Shown here one piece after another: positions 9,181-17,679 of a stretch of DNA of 64,000 bases. The stretch is from Ensifer sp. MPMI2T. GTDB taxonomy: Bacteria > Pseudomonadota > Alphaproteobacteria > Rhizobiales > Rhizobiaceae. Under the pieces are notes generated by a model. That model made no database searches. It saw only the letters and a program-made list of their open reading frames with translations, and was not told the DNA's origin. The translations under genes were made by a program, and so were the position numbers. The stretch covers positions 1 to 64,000 of the forward strand of contig NZ_SRXN01000027.1 of assembly GCF_004827385.1 (NCBI RefSeq), written 5' to 3'. The first letter of the stretch is position 1. Each line of letters begins with the position of its first letter.

Positions 9181-9946
9181 GTCTCAAGGCCTTTCGAAGA
9201 TCGCGGCTGGCATAAAGATAGGATTGTGGCGGCTCAAAGCCGAATTTTTCTCTAAGTTCATTAAGCGGGATCGGCCGAGAGAACGACCTCACCTCTTCGA
9301 AAAGCAGCGCATAGCCAAATTCCAGTCCCTGAAAATAGCTGTCGAAATCATCACGCTGAATGAATGCCGCATCCTCGAACTCGGCCCAGATCTGTTCGAT
9401 CGGGAGCTTAAGCACGTCCCTGATTTCCGTCACACCGACCATCGCGCGAACCGGCGAGGTGGAATAGATATAGGCGACGGTACCGCCGGGCGCGGATACC
9501 GGAAACCGCCTCCTCAGCTCAACGGTTTTCAGGCCCTCCAATATCTTCTCCGAATATTGTGGTCGGATAGACAAAACGACGTCGCGCTGCGCCCGAAAGG
9601 GTTCGTCAGCCAAAAGCGGAAACACGAGCTGATCGTCGTGGCCGTGCTCGGCCTCGAACGCATCCTTGACACGCAACACGAGCCGGGCATCGGCCGGAAA
9701 GACTGCGTCGACTCGAAGCGATGCGCCCAGAGCTTCGACGTATCTTTGGACGGTCGATAAATAGACGTCCCCGCCCTTCTCGATTTTCGAGATAGCAGCC
9801 TGCTGCACATTCAACCGGGCTGCCATATCGGCCTGCGTCAATCCTGAGAGAAGGCGCAGGCGGCGTAAATCCAGGCCGTCGGCATGCCCTGCTCTGGATC
9901 CCTGCGCTTGCGTCGCCTCGATGATCTTGCCGGCCAATTTACCCAT
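9155..9946 (-). CDS. HTH (XRE) - ASCH domain regulator
   Basis: 263 residues from ATG 9946, chosen because GGAG lies eight bases upstream; the open frame extends further but without coding character. Residues about 25-80 are an XRE helix-turn-helix (SGLTQADMAARLNVQQAAIS, then KIEKGGDVYLSTVQRYVEALG). Residues about 125-240 are an ASCH domain (VVLSIRPQYSEKILEG, then TVELRRRFP, VAYIYSTSPV and VGVTEIRDVLKLP). ASCH domains are PUA-like and act in RNA metabolism or as modified-nucleotide readers. It overlaps the PIN-GNAT gene and follows a 232-base gap after the radical SAM gene, where an internal promoter under its own control could sit. Confidence 0.8.
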   Translation of the reverse strand: MGKLAGKIIEATQAQGSRAGHADGLDLRRLRLLSGLTQADMAARLNVQQAAISKIEKGGDVYLSTVQRYVEALGASLRVDAVFPADARLVLRVKDAFEAEHGHDDQLVFPLLADEPFRAQRDVVLSIRPQYSEKILEGLKTVELRRRFPVSAPGGTVAYIYSTSPVRAMVGVTEIRDVLKLPIEQIWAEFEDAAFIQRDDFDSYFQGLEFGYALLFEEVRSFSRPIPLNELREKFGFEPPQSYLYASRDLRKALRHEAAVVSH

Positions 9947-10178
9947 GCGTGTGCTCCGTTTTTCGGTAGATACCGCAGCGGCACATTCCTTGCAAGGAAT
10001 ATTCGGATTGATCGTTCCCATTCGACAGGTAAGTTGAACTATCGGAAATTCCATCTGAAATAGGAGGCGACCTTCGAGCGTTGCATTGCTCGTAGCGGGG
10101 CGCGCCGGCAGACTTCTGCTCCCGTGTCGAGGCCAGCAGGTGTCGACCGGAGACTTGTGTCCCGCAGCCAACCTGGCG

Positions 10179-11015
10179 CTAATTGGTAGGGCGCGGTCTA
10201 ATATATCGGCTTCGAGCTTCTTCCCGCTCCACCGCGCATGACGAAAAGGCCATACCGAGCACATTGTCGTCAAAGATTGAGCCAAGTGGCTGGAACCCGT
10301 CGATGTTTGAAGCGGAATGAATGTACACTTCGCCGTCATGGGCAACGATCGGGTAAGTAAGGCGGCGCACGTGCCTGCGGTTTATCTCAACGCGGGTTTT
10401 CCCAAGTTCACGAGGAAGACTGGCGATGGCGTCAGCCAGACTACCGCCTACATCATCCCATTGGTTCCGGTTGGCCCCGCCAGTCGAAAGTGGCCAGTAC
10501 TCATAGACGCTCCAGATTGCCGGTGCGAGAGAGCGGACCAACTCGGCCGTCTGTAACAGACTGGGAGCATTCACCTTCGTGACGACGGTATTGATCTTGA
10601 CATCGAGGCCGAGCTCAACGAGCCAACTCATCCGTTCGATGACGACATTGAAATGCCAGGGTTGACCTCTTACTAATCCGTGGATGAAGGGATTAGGACC
10701 GTCGATCGGAAGACCAAGCAGATCTACATGGGAACGCAAGGCAACTTCGACATCCGTGCTTCGGCGAAGACCGATGCCATTTGTGTCCAGGTGAACGAAT
10801 AGACCCGCCCTCTTTGCGCTAGCAACCAGATCACGCCATTCGCGATAGGTCGTAGGGTCCCCTCCCCCTATTGTTATCTCAGTGACCCCATGATCCAGCA
10901 GGCGGGCCAGCACCTCCTGCGTTACAGAAAAATTTGGTCTATCTCGAACGAAAGGTACGTAGCACCAGTCGCATTTCAAGGTACATTGATGCTCGAAGTT
11001 CAGAATGGCGCGCAA
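10179..11015 (-). CDS. radical SAM enzyme, short form
   Basis: 278 residues. Cys11, Cys15 and Cys18 (CTLKCDWCY) make the CX3CX2C site for the 4Fe-4S cluster; ITIGGGDPT (about 47-55) is the SAM-binding glycine motif; HLDTNGIGL (about 75-83) is the next strand of the barrel. No C-terminal SPASM Cys cluster is seen. The start is a TTG three bases after the upstream stop, so translation is probably coupled. The length is near that of nucleotide-acting radical SAM proteins such as viperins, but the viperin-specific motifs are not recognised and the substrate is unknown. It lies in an operon with ASCH, PIN-GNAT and P-loop proteins, suggesting nucleotide or RNA chemistry. Confidence 0.75.
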   Translation of the reverse strand: MRAILNFEHQCTLKCDWCYVPFVRDRPNFSVTQEVLARLLDHGVTEITIGGGDPTTYREWRDLVASAKRAGLFVHLDTNGIGLRRSTDVEVALRSHVDLLGLPIDGPNPFIHGLVRGQPWHFNVVIERMSWLVELGLDVKINTVVTKVNAPSLLQTAELVRSLAPAIWSVYEYWPLSTGGANRNQWDDVGGSLADAIASLPRELGKTRVEINRRHVRRLTYPIVAHDGEVYIHSASNIDGFQPLGSIFDDNVLGMAFSSCAVEREEARSRYIRPRPTN

Positions 11016-11018
11016 TGA

Positions 11019-11879
11019 TCAAGCCAGGGAGCGTTTTCTGGCGCGAAGTTCTGGAAGCGATCCTATCTTGTCCTTGTTTCGGTTCAGCCAGTCTGGCAGC
11101 GGCATTGAGGCCTCCCATAGGGTGTCGAAGTGACGGCTCATCATCTCGTAATTTGATATGCCTTGAGGGACATCGGTTTTGCTCATCCTCAGACACATGA
11201 ACCGATTGGAGATCCGGCCGCCGTCTTCCGCGAGATGGTACGGATCGAAGTAGATCTCATCCTGGGTAATGAAGACGCTGCACGTCATCCCGCTTTCCGC
11301 AAATCGAACTTCCAGATGCGGAAAGTCGTTTGAAGCGCGGATGATATCGCCCAATGGCAATTTGCTGTCTTCCCGTTCACCCGCGGCGTTGACGGTGTTT
11401 CTCAGTGCACGCTCGGCGCAGAATGGATCGAGGAGGATGACCTTGAAGGGTACGCGTTCGGACAGACGAAGCCTGACGGTTGGCCAATGTCGTTGCAAGC
11501 CGACAGAGAGATAGGACGCGCCGGAGTTCGCCGCCAACGACATGGTCTGCGCCTTGCTGATCGTGACAACAGTATCGCTGTTGCGGCGATTCTGATCCTC
11601 GGATTTCTGCATGTTGTACAGGTCAGTGACGCCGTAGGCGACGGCCGAATCTGCTAGCGCGTCCGACAGTGTGTTGTGCGCTAGAAGCGTGACACGTTGC
11701 GGTGTCAGAAGACTCCATCGCACAAACGCGTACAAGCCCGTCACAACGGTGGCAATAAGAAGATACGCCCACCATGACGTATTTACGAAGCTGGAAAGCC
11801 AAGTCGCGCCAAACGCGCCTGTTAGAAAGACGAAGACATCAACCGCAAATCCCGACTTGAAAACGCCTAGTCTTCTCAT
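11019..11879 (-). CDS. membrane-anchored protein with PLD-like soluble domain
   Basis: 286 residues, preceded by GGGAGGG. Two membrane segments occupy about 12-50 (VDVFVFLTGAFGATWL and AYLLIATVVTGLYAFV); the remaining 230 residues are cytoplasmic. The soluble part has alternating strands such as PFKVILLDPF, LEVRFAESGMTCSVFITQ and DEIYFDPYHL, recalling phospholipase D-like folds, but the HxK catalytic pair of true PLD enzymes is not seen. It is the first gene of the operon, so it may sense or anchor the pathway. Function unassigned. Confidence 0.55.
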   Translation of the reverse strand: MRRLGVFKSGFAVDVFVFLTGAFGATWLSSFVNTSWWAYLLIATVVTGLYAFVRWSLLTPQRVTLLAHNTLSDALADSAVAYGVTDLYNMQKSEDQNRRNSDTVVTISKAQTMSLAANSGASYLSVGLQRHWPTVRLRLSERVPFKVILLDPFCAERALRNTVNAAGEREDSKLPLGDIIRASNDFPHLEVRFAESGMTCSVFITQDEIYFDPYHLAEDGGRISNRFMCLRMSKTDVPQGISNYEMMSRHFDTLWEASMPLPDWLNRNKDKIGSLPELRARKRSLA

Positions 11880-12695
11880 CCTGACCCTCCCCCAAGCCGT
11901 GATTGAGACGCGGCGATATTGCGATTATCATTTTAACGCAAGCGGCACTTACCATTTAATGGGAAAGGCGCAGACTTTGCAGTCCTTCGCGCCGACTGCG
12001 CCAGACCCTATTCAGATTCCCTCGCCATCGACTCCGCTACTCGCGGCGGTAGGCTTTGGCGGACGACGTATCCGATTTTAGCCAAGCGCTTCACCGAAGT
12101 CCTAAATGGAAATCCACATCTGGAGAGACCGACGGCGAATCTCACGTGTCGCACCTCGATGTTGCACCGGTTACGCATCCTGGCCGTCTTAGGGAATGAT
12201 TAACCATATGAATTACCGTCCATATTCTCGCAAACGGAAGTAAATTCCCCTAACCTTTCCGTCATCCGGACGCTCATTTTCTACCCTCAAGTATCGATGG
12301 TGACAGTTTTGGAGTCGCAAATCACCTATGTCGGTCGTCCTGGATGAGCGGAAACGCCCGGGTTTCCGGGCTTTCCGGCCGATTTTGAACAGGTTCGCCG
12401 GACCGTCGGCAGCCGAATGTAGTAGGGGCCCGACGGGGGCAGGACGATTATCTCCTCGCCCGATAAACCCCGCGAGCGGTCGCGGGCGAGCCCATCGCAT
12501 TTTGCAGCTCCCATAACTGCTGCTTTTTCAGCAATTTCCGCCAGAGAAGCCCGCTGACGCGCATTTGCCTATGCGGACGCTCCGTTGCTCGTCTGGGGTG
12601 GCATTTCGAGTCTGGCAAGCCGCTATTTGACAGCTAAAACACGCCGCATTCCTTATCTGTACAAATCACCTCGAAACGAGGTCGTTAAAAGCGCG
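11880..12695. other. divergent intergenic region
   Basis: About 815 bases between the minus-strand five-gene operon and the plus-strand recombinase. It should hold the operon promoter and the recombinase promoter or resolution site. Open frames here lack start signals and motifs. The palindrome at 12668-12682 is the only clear element. Confidence 0.4.
12668..12682. promoter_or_regulatory. palindrome just upstream of recombinase
   Basis: ACCTCG-AAA-CGAGGT, a perfect 6-bp inverted repeat, lies 14 bases before the recombinase ATG. Serine recombinases commonly bind inverted repeats next to their own gene as resolution subsites and operators. Whether this is one is inferred from position only. 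Confidence 0.4.
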
Positions 12696-13613
12696 ATGGC
12701 GAAGCGACAAACAGTTAACGTCCAACAGCCTCTAAAGCGGCTGATCGGCTATGCCCGTGTGTCGACGGACGACCAGGTCCACGATGCTCAAATGGACGAG
12801 CTGCGGGCCGCCGGCTGCGATCGGATCTATCAGGAGCATGGCTCCGGGGCATCGCGCGTCCGACCAGTCTTGACGCGGCTGCTCGGAGAGCTCACCCCGG
12901 GCGACGTCCTCGTCGTTGTCCGCCTCGATCGATTGGCCCGATCGGTGAGCCATCTCTTGGCAGTGATCGAGGATCTCGAGGAACGCGGGGTTCATTTTCG
13001 ATCGATCCGCGATCCGATCGATACCTCGACCCCGCAGGGCATGTTTTCCCTCCAGGTTCTCGGTGCGGTCGCGCAGCTCGAGAGAGCGCTGATCGCCGAA
13101 CGCACCAAAGCCGGCATCAAGGCGGCGAAGGCGCGCGGCAAGCTTCCTGGAAACCCCGGCCTGCGAGAACGACGACCGGAGGCAATCAAAGCAGTCTCAA
13201 AAGCACGCGAGAAACTCTATCTCGACGAGCTCATTGCGTCCGCGCAGACGTGGCTGCCGATGGTGCGGCAACTCCGGCCACAGCACAGTTGGGACAATGT
13301 CGTGCGGGTGCTCAATCGCCGCGGCCACGACTGGACCGTCGAGCGCCTTCGTCGCGCCGTTCATCGCTTGGTCCGCGAAAAGCTCGCGGAAAAAGAACTC
13401 CTGGCCCGGTCCCCTCGCCGCGCTCCCGAGGACCATCTGATGAAGCTGGTGGCGGCGATCGCCATTGCCGATCCCGATCTGTCGCTTCGCGACATTGCCG
13501 CGCAACTGGACCAGATGGGAGAACGGCCTGCGCGAGGCGGCAAAAAATGGCAACCCTCCTCCGTCCGGGACCTGCTGGACGAAGCCCACCGGTTTGGCCT
13601 CATCCGCCGCTGA
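12696..13613 (+). CDS. serine recombinase (resolvase/invertase family)
   Basis: 305 residues from ATG 12696 (upstream in-frame codons lack a binding site). The catalytic domain opens with LIGYARVSTDDQ, Ser being the nucleophile, and continues with VVVRLDRLARS, and ERALIAERTKAGIKAAKARG as the long linker helix. The C-terminal 110 residues after GNPGLRERRPEA are longer than in Tn3 resolvases and include two helix-turn-helix-like stretches. It could resolve plasmid multimers or mobilise the adjoining island. Confidence 0.85.
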   Translation: MAKRQTVNVQQPLKRLIGYARVSTDDQVHDAQMDELRAAGCDRIYQEHGSGASRVRPVLTRLLGELTPGDVLVVVRLDRLARSVSHLLAVIEDLEERGVHFRSIRDPIDTSTPQGMFSLQVLGAVAQLERALIAERTKAGIKAAKARGKLPGNPGLRERRPEAIKAVSKAREKLYLDELIASAQTWLPMVRQLRPQHSWDNVVRVLNRRGHDWTVERLRRAVHRLVREKLAEKELLARSPRRAPEDHLMKLVAAIAIADPDLSLRDIAAQLDQMGERPARGGKKWQPSSVRDLLDEAHRFGLIRR

Positions 13614-13745
13614 GGGCACCGTTTATGAGGCGAACGAAGGATCGTGGCAATAACGACTTAGAGTTCTGTCAATTTGGGACGCGTACATCGCGCCCCTGCG
13701 CCTGCTTAGGGAGCCACAGCAACACCTAGCCGGTGGCAAACAATC

Positions 13746-14831
13746 TTAGCGCTGAGGAACGATTGTAGCTAAGACTTGCCGAAGCTGTTCGCCATATAGA
13801 CGTGCACCATGTTCCAGCTTCCACGAAGCTACGCTCTTCGAGACTTTGAATCGATCGCAAAGTTGATCCAGAACGCGGTCGAGCCCAAACCGATCACGTG
13901 GTCTGTCGGCTTCGGCCCAAATTTGCGCGGCAAGGTTTGTTGGAACGAGGAATTCAGCCGCAAATGCCCGCGCCCGCTGTTCAATGGCGACGGGCATTCT
14001 GCTCTGCAAAACATCAACCGCTCCTAACGCATGTTCTCCATCAATCAGAAAATGGCAAAGTTCATGCGCTAGGGTGACCCGCACTGCACCGCGTTCTTCG
14101 ATTGCACCCTGCCCCTGGTGCCGTTGGCTACCCGAATTCAGGAGTACCGCGGGGCCATGACGAGGGCCCCAAACTGCTAAAGCGTCTAGAGTCGGCAGTT
14201 CAAGATCCTCGCAGTGGATGTCAATGCCGAGATCTCGCACAATTGTAAAAACGTCGATCGCCAGCTCTCGCCCCACGCCGAGAGCCGCTCGCGTTGCCGA
14301 CGCGATCTCTTCGCCCTGCCGGAAGGGCCACGACTGACGATGGTGTTCGTTGATCAAGGCTCTGGTCCTCGCAGAAAGCTATGCGAGCTCAGCGGAGGGC
14401 CTTGCCGGAAAGGCGACAGCTCGCTCCAGGACCAACTGCACGGCTTCGGGAGGCAATGCACTCGCCATGCGGGCGGCAATACGCAATTCATCGTTGTCAT
14501 TGGCCGCGTCCAGGACCGAGCCTGGCACTGCCAAGAGTCCACGGCCGGCAACCGCTCGAACTGTATCCTCGTCGAGACCGGTCGACAGGCGAAGAAGGCG
14601 GATGCCATCACCTGCGTCACGGTTCCTCCAAGCAGCAAGGAGCTCATCCCACCGGCCCGATCGAACCGCGGCTAAGCGAGCAGCAATCCAATCTCCTGGG
14701 ACCTGTCGCGGACTGAGTCTGCACGACGCCTCAAACGAAGTGCTCGCATGGAGCGCCTTGATGAACGCCTGAAATGTTCTCGAACTCGGAAGGCCTTTTG
14801 TCACTTCATAGCCAGGTCTTAGGATTTGCAT
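13746..14831 (-). pseudogene. ImmA/IrrE-type metallopeptidase gene with in-frame TAG
   Basis: The distal part (13746-14357) encodes an ImmA/IrrE (COG2856) domain with the zinc motif HELCH in VTLAHELCHFLIDGEHALG, read as VTLAHELCHFL. In the same frame, directly upstream, 150 residues from ATG 14831 read MQILRPGYEV through PSAELA and end at a TAG (14381-14379); the frame then continues LSARTRALINEHHRQ into the peptidase. The two halves therefore look like one protein of about 360 residues split by a nonsense codon. A TTG at 14357 could restart the peptidase half. The family cleaves repressors of mobile elements or acts with toxin-antitoxin pairs; no partner repressor is seen. Confidence 0.65.
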
Positions 14832-15153
14832 CGGGCAATCCGCCTTCAGGAGCGCATTCTTAAAGAGCTGTCGCGGCTTGGAGAGCCCACAGTCTCGGTG
14901 GAGGAGTTTCTGGCGAGATTGCAGGCTCAACTCGCACAGCGTCAGCAGCATCTGACAGATTGACGAACTCCGCGGCCAATGAAGTGCGCTTCAACTGGAC
15001 GATGCCAATGTGTCCGAGGTGGGAAGTTGTTATTCGCCGCTGCTTTCGCTCGACGATGATCATGGATGCCTGGCGCCCGTGCCGCCGCCAGCGATTTGTC
15101 CATCCTCTTCGCAAAACAGTCCACCCGTCCTCGGAAAATCAATGACTTAGCAT

Positions 15154-15169
15154 GTTGTCAGCAGACAAC
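15154..15169. promoter_or_regulatory. parS: parS-like centromere site downstream of repC
   Basis: GTTGTCAGCAGACAAC, an inverted repeat with arms GTTGTC / GACAAC, 26 bases past the repC stop. It matches the pattern of repABC parS sites bound by RepB and shares 15 of 16 bases with the site between repA and repB. Confidence 0.8.
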
Positions 15170-15194
15170 ATTGATTGGAGATCGAGACAATTCC

Positions 15195-16406
15195 CTAGGC
15201 ACACCTCACTTGATCTCCACGAGCTCGCAGGAGTGCCATCAACATTGGGCCAAGTGAGAACTCACCGCGTCTCGTTCGGGACGTTAGGTCTCGCAAGTAT
15301 CCCCCCGGTGAGGTGATATGCCCCTCCCGCTCGAGAATGCACGCCATCGCTGCGGCAGCATTCTCCGGCCCCATTGCTTCGCAAGCATCCTGATAGGCTG
15401 ATGGGCTGACCCCTAACATCGATCGCACTACGACGGCCGCGCTCATCAGGTCACGCCAGCTGCTAATCGCGCCACCAGGCCCATATGGGGAAATTTCGGG
15501 GCAAGCCCGCAACACCATGCCTAAAGGAAATGCCTTCAGCGGCTCACTCTGCCGCACGATGTCGTGGCTCGGCTTCGCCCCCTGCTCTTCTCGAGAGCTA
15601 GGTTCAATTTCATAGATGGATTCGGTATTTGAATTCTGTATGTGGCGCTCATCATGAGCATCATTGATGCTGAGAAATTCTGCATTCTTCTGCAAATCCA
15701 TTAGGTTGATGATCTCTTCGCGGAGGAGCGAAAGCTCGTCGAGAACTGCCTCGATATCGCGCTTGGTGGGGGTCCGCGGAATGCGTCCCACGGCTGCGAC
15801 GTACATCTCTTCGATCGCTTGCCAATCGCCAGAGGCGCCCTCCTCCATCGCGGCGGTGATGAGCTTGCGCACATCTCGACGGCAGATGGTGAGGTTTTCC
15901 TTTGCCCTGCGAAACGCGGTACGGTCAGACACCACCTGTTGAGCCAAGAGCGCGAGTTCTTCTGAGCGAAGAAGCATAGGCGATAGATCGAAACCAAAGG
16001 CTGTTTCGATCGCGCCGGCCTCGTCCTTGCGCGCATAGCGCTTTCCGTTGGCGCTATCCTTGCGAATGATGAGACCTGCATCCACGAGCAGCGCAAGGTG
16101 GCGACGCAAGGTAGCGCCCGCGATCCCATGAGCACGGCCAGACAATTGGACGTTTGAGGGAAAGACTATCAGTTGAGCGTCCTGCCGCAGTTCGTTCTCT
16201 GGATAGAAGCTCAAGAGAGCGTCGAGCACGGCAAGGCTGCGGTCCTGGAGTCCGAGTAGCTCTCGTGCTTCAGATGCGTCCCTGAACACTTTCCATTTGT
16301 CAGCCGTCTTCTCAGCCTTCATCTCCGAGGCAGCAACCTGCCGCCTCACCAAGGCAAGCGTCATCGGCCGCCGCCCGAAGGGCGTCGTCACATTTCCAAT
16401 CTGCAT
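15195..16406 (-). CDS. repC: replication initiator RepC
   Basis: 403 residues. The N-terminus (MQIGNVTTPFGRRPMTLALV) and the following winged-helix region (LLGLQDRSLAVLDALLSFYP, then IVFPSNVQLSGRAHGIAG) are characteristic of RepC of repABC plasmids. In this family the replication origin lies inside repC and the protein acts mainly in cis. It is third in the repABC operon, separated from repB by 168 bases that carry the countertranscribed RNA controlling its translation. Full length and intact. Confidence 0.95.
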   Translation of the reverse strand: MQIGNVTTPFGRRPMTLALVRRQVAASEMKAEKTADKWKVFRDASEARELLGLQDRSLAVLDALLSFYPENELRQDAQLIVFPSNVQLSGRAHGIAGATLRRHLALLVDAGLIIRKDSANGKRYARKDEAGAIETAFGFDLSPMLLRSEELALLAQQVVSDRTAFRRAKENLTICRRDVRKLITAAMEEGASGDWQAIEEMYVAAVGRIPRTPTKRDIEAVLDELSLLREEIINLMDLQKNAEFLSINDAHDERHIQNSNTESIYEIEPSSREEQGAKPSHDIVRQSEPLKAFPLGMVLRACPEISPYGPGGAISSWRDLMSAAVVVRSMLGVSPSAYQDACEAMGPENAAAAMACILEREGHITSPGGYLRDLTSRTRRGEFSLGPMLMALLRARGDQVRCA

Positions 16407-16465
16407 TTTCCTTCACCTTGCAACAGGCAAAAGAAATCCGCTCACCGAAACGGCGCCAAAGACTC

Positions 16466-16494
16466 TTGACTGCGATTCATGGAAATGCGATTCT
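16466..16494 (+). promoter_or_regulatory. promoter of repABC antisense RNA
   Basis: TTGACT (16466-16471) and GATTCT (16489-16494) with a 17-base spacer on the plus strand, opposite to repABC. The position within the repB-repC gap is where the incA/ctRNA promoter lies in all repABC plasmids. Confidence 0.7.
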
Positions 16495-16500
16495 CAGGCT

Positions 16501-16556
16501 GCTTAGACCAATGAGAGAGGCTTCCACGACGGCGTCGTTTGGGGGCCTTTTTCTTT
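16501..16556 (+). ncRNA. repABC countertranscribed RNA (ctRNA, incompatibility RNA)
   Basis: A transcript from about 16501 would be some 56 nt and end in the stem-loop at 16518-16548 followed by a T-rich tract. Size, orientation and location agree with the ctRNAs of repABC plasmids, which pair with the repC leader to lower RepC synthesis and act as an incompatibility factor. The start is inferred from the promoter. Confidence 0.75.
16518..16556 (+). terminator. terminator of the ctRNA
   Basis: AGGCTTCC (16518-16525) pairs with GGGGGCCT (16541-16548, two G-U pairs) around an inner ACGAC/GTCGT stem, followed by CTTTTTCTTTT. In ctRNAs this hairpin also acts as the recognition loop. Confidence 0.75.
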
Positions 16557-16574
16557 TGCGTCCTCTATCTTCAC

Positions 16575-17582
16575 TTATCCTTCAGACGAAGGGTTTCCTC
16601 TTTTAAAGCTCTCGTAAAGATCGGGAAGCTGTTCCATCAGGTAGACGGCAAAAGCCTCGTCGCGATCCCTGTTGATCTGGATCTTGCAATGCTTGCCGGA
16701 GACGGAGAGCTTCGCAATCTCTGCCCCGGCTGCCGATCGCGCGACAGTAGGGGTGGCTGAAGCGACAGCGTCGCTCTTGTCCGCCTTCTTCAGCGCCCGC
16801 ATGACCGCAGCAAACCGATCGTCCGAGTCCTTATGACTAAACGTCTTGTCCGAGATCGCATTTCGCGCCCTCGCTTCCGAGCTCGAGCCCTTAAGAAGGT
16901 CTGCAAGTTCCTGCCACCGCCCGCGGCCAATCTTGGGCGCACGGCCAATCGCCTCGACAATCCAGTCAGGTACGGCCTGGGCGACGGCAATCAGCTTTGA
17001 AACCTCTGCGCGGTCGACCGACAGAGCTGATTGGATCAGGGGTCGCTGGAAGCCGCCTGTCTCGAGTTTGTTGGCGAAAATAGCGCGCTCTATGAAGCTG
17101 AGATCTTCACGCGCGGAGTTCTCGATCCCCTGCGCTACGACAAGCCGGTTGTCGTCCAGGTCACGAACATAGGCTTTGATGGGAACACCCAACTCGGTCG
17201 CAGCGCGGAGCCGGCGATGGCCATAGGCAATTTGATAACGGCCCGGCACTGAGGGGTGGGGACGTACAAGGATAGGGATCTCCTGTCCGTGTTCTTTGAT
17301 CGAGGCTGTGAGCGCTTCGATCGCCGCGACGTCCTGATCCGAAAAGCGATCTGCGAACGGGGAGGGGTCGACCGTCGAGGGATCCAGCTCAAGGGGGAGT
17401 GCGCCTTCGGATATGCGCTGCTTAAGCGCTTCGTAGTCGCGCTCGACCTCCGAAAAGGTGTCCTGCAATGAGCGAACCGCACCGGAAGCGACGCGCTGCA
17501 CAGGTGCGCGCGTCTCCGCCGGCTGAGCCTCATCGCTTCCGGCTGCAAACAAGGATCGGATTGATTGAGTTCGTTTGCTCAT
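16575..17582 (-). CDS. repB: partition protein RepB (ParB family)
   Basis: 335 residues. It starts MSKRTQSIRSLFAAG, typical of RepB, with the ParB nuclease-like domain GQEIPILVRPHPS and YQIAYGHRRLRAATEL (about 95-135) and a central HTH (GGFQRPLIQSALSVDRAEVS). It binds the parS sites at 17633 and 15154 and works with RepA in segregation and in repressing the operon. Confidence 0.95.
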   Translation of the reverse strand: MSKRTQSIRSLFAAGSDEAQPAETRAPVQRVASGAVRSLQDTFSEVERDYEALKQRISEGALPLELDPSTVDPSPFADRFSDQDVAAIEALTASIKEHGQEIPILVRPHPSVPGRYQIAYGHRRLRAATELGVPIKAYVRDLDDNRLVVAQGIENSAREDLSFIERAIFANKLETGGFQRPLIQSALSVDRAEVSKLIAVAQAVPDWIVEAIGRAPKIGRGRWQELADLLKGSSSEARARNAISDKTFSHKDSDDRFAAVMRALKKADKSDAVASATPTVARSAAGAEIAKLSVSGKHCKIQINRDRDEAFAVYLMEQLPDLYESFKRGNPSSEG

Positions 17583-17632
17583 CGCAAATCACCTCCGTGC
17601 GGTCCGGGATCGCGTTCCCGCGAGCCAAGCTC

Positions 17633-17648
17633 GTTGTCTGCAGACAAC
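17633..17648. promoter_or_regulatory. parS: parS site between repA and repB
   Basis: GTTGTCTGCAGACAAC is a perfect 16-bp palindrome in the 97-base repA-repB gap. It matches the repABC centromere pattern and nearly equals the site at 15154. Confidence 0.85.
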
Positions 17649-17679
17649 GAGATAAGATGTTGAATCTCAAGGAGACGCG

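Noticed and set aside
11671-12081. plus-strand open frame across the start of the membrane-protein gene
   Set aside because: It overlaps a better supported minus-strand gene and has no start signal.
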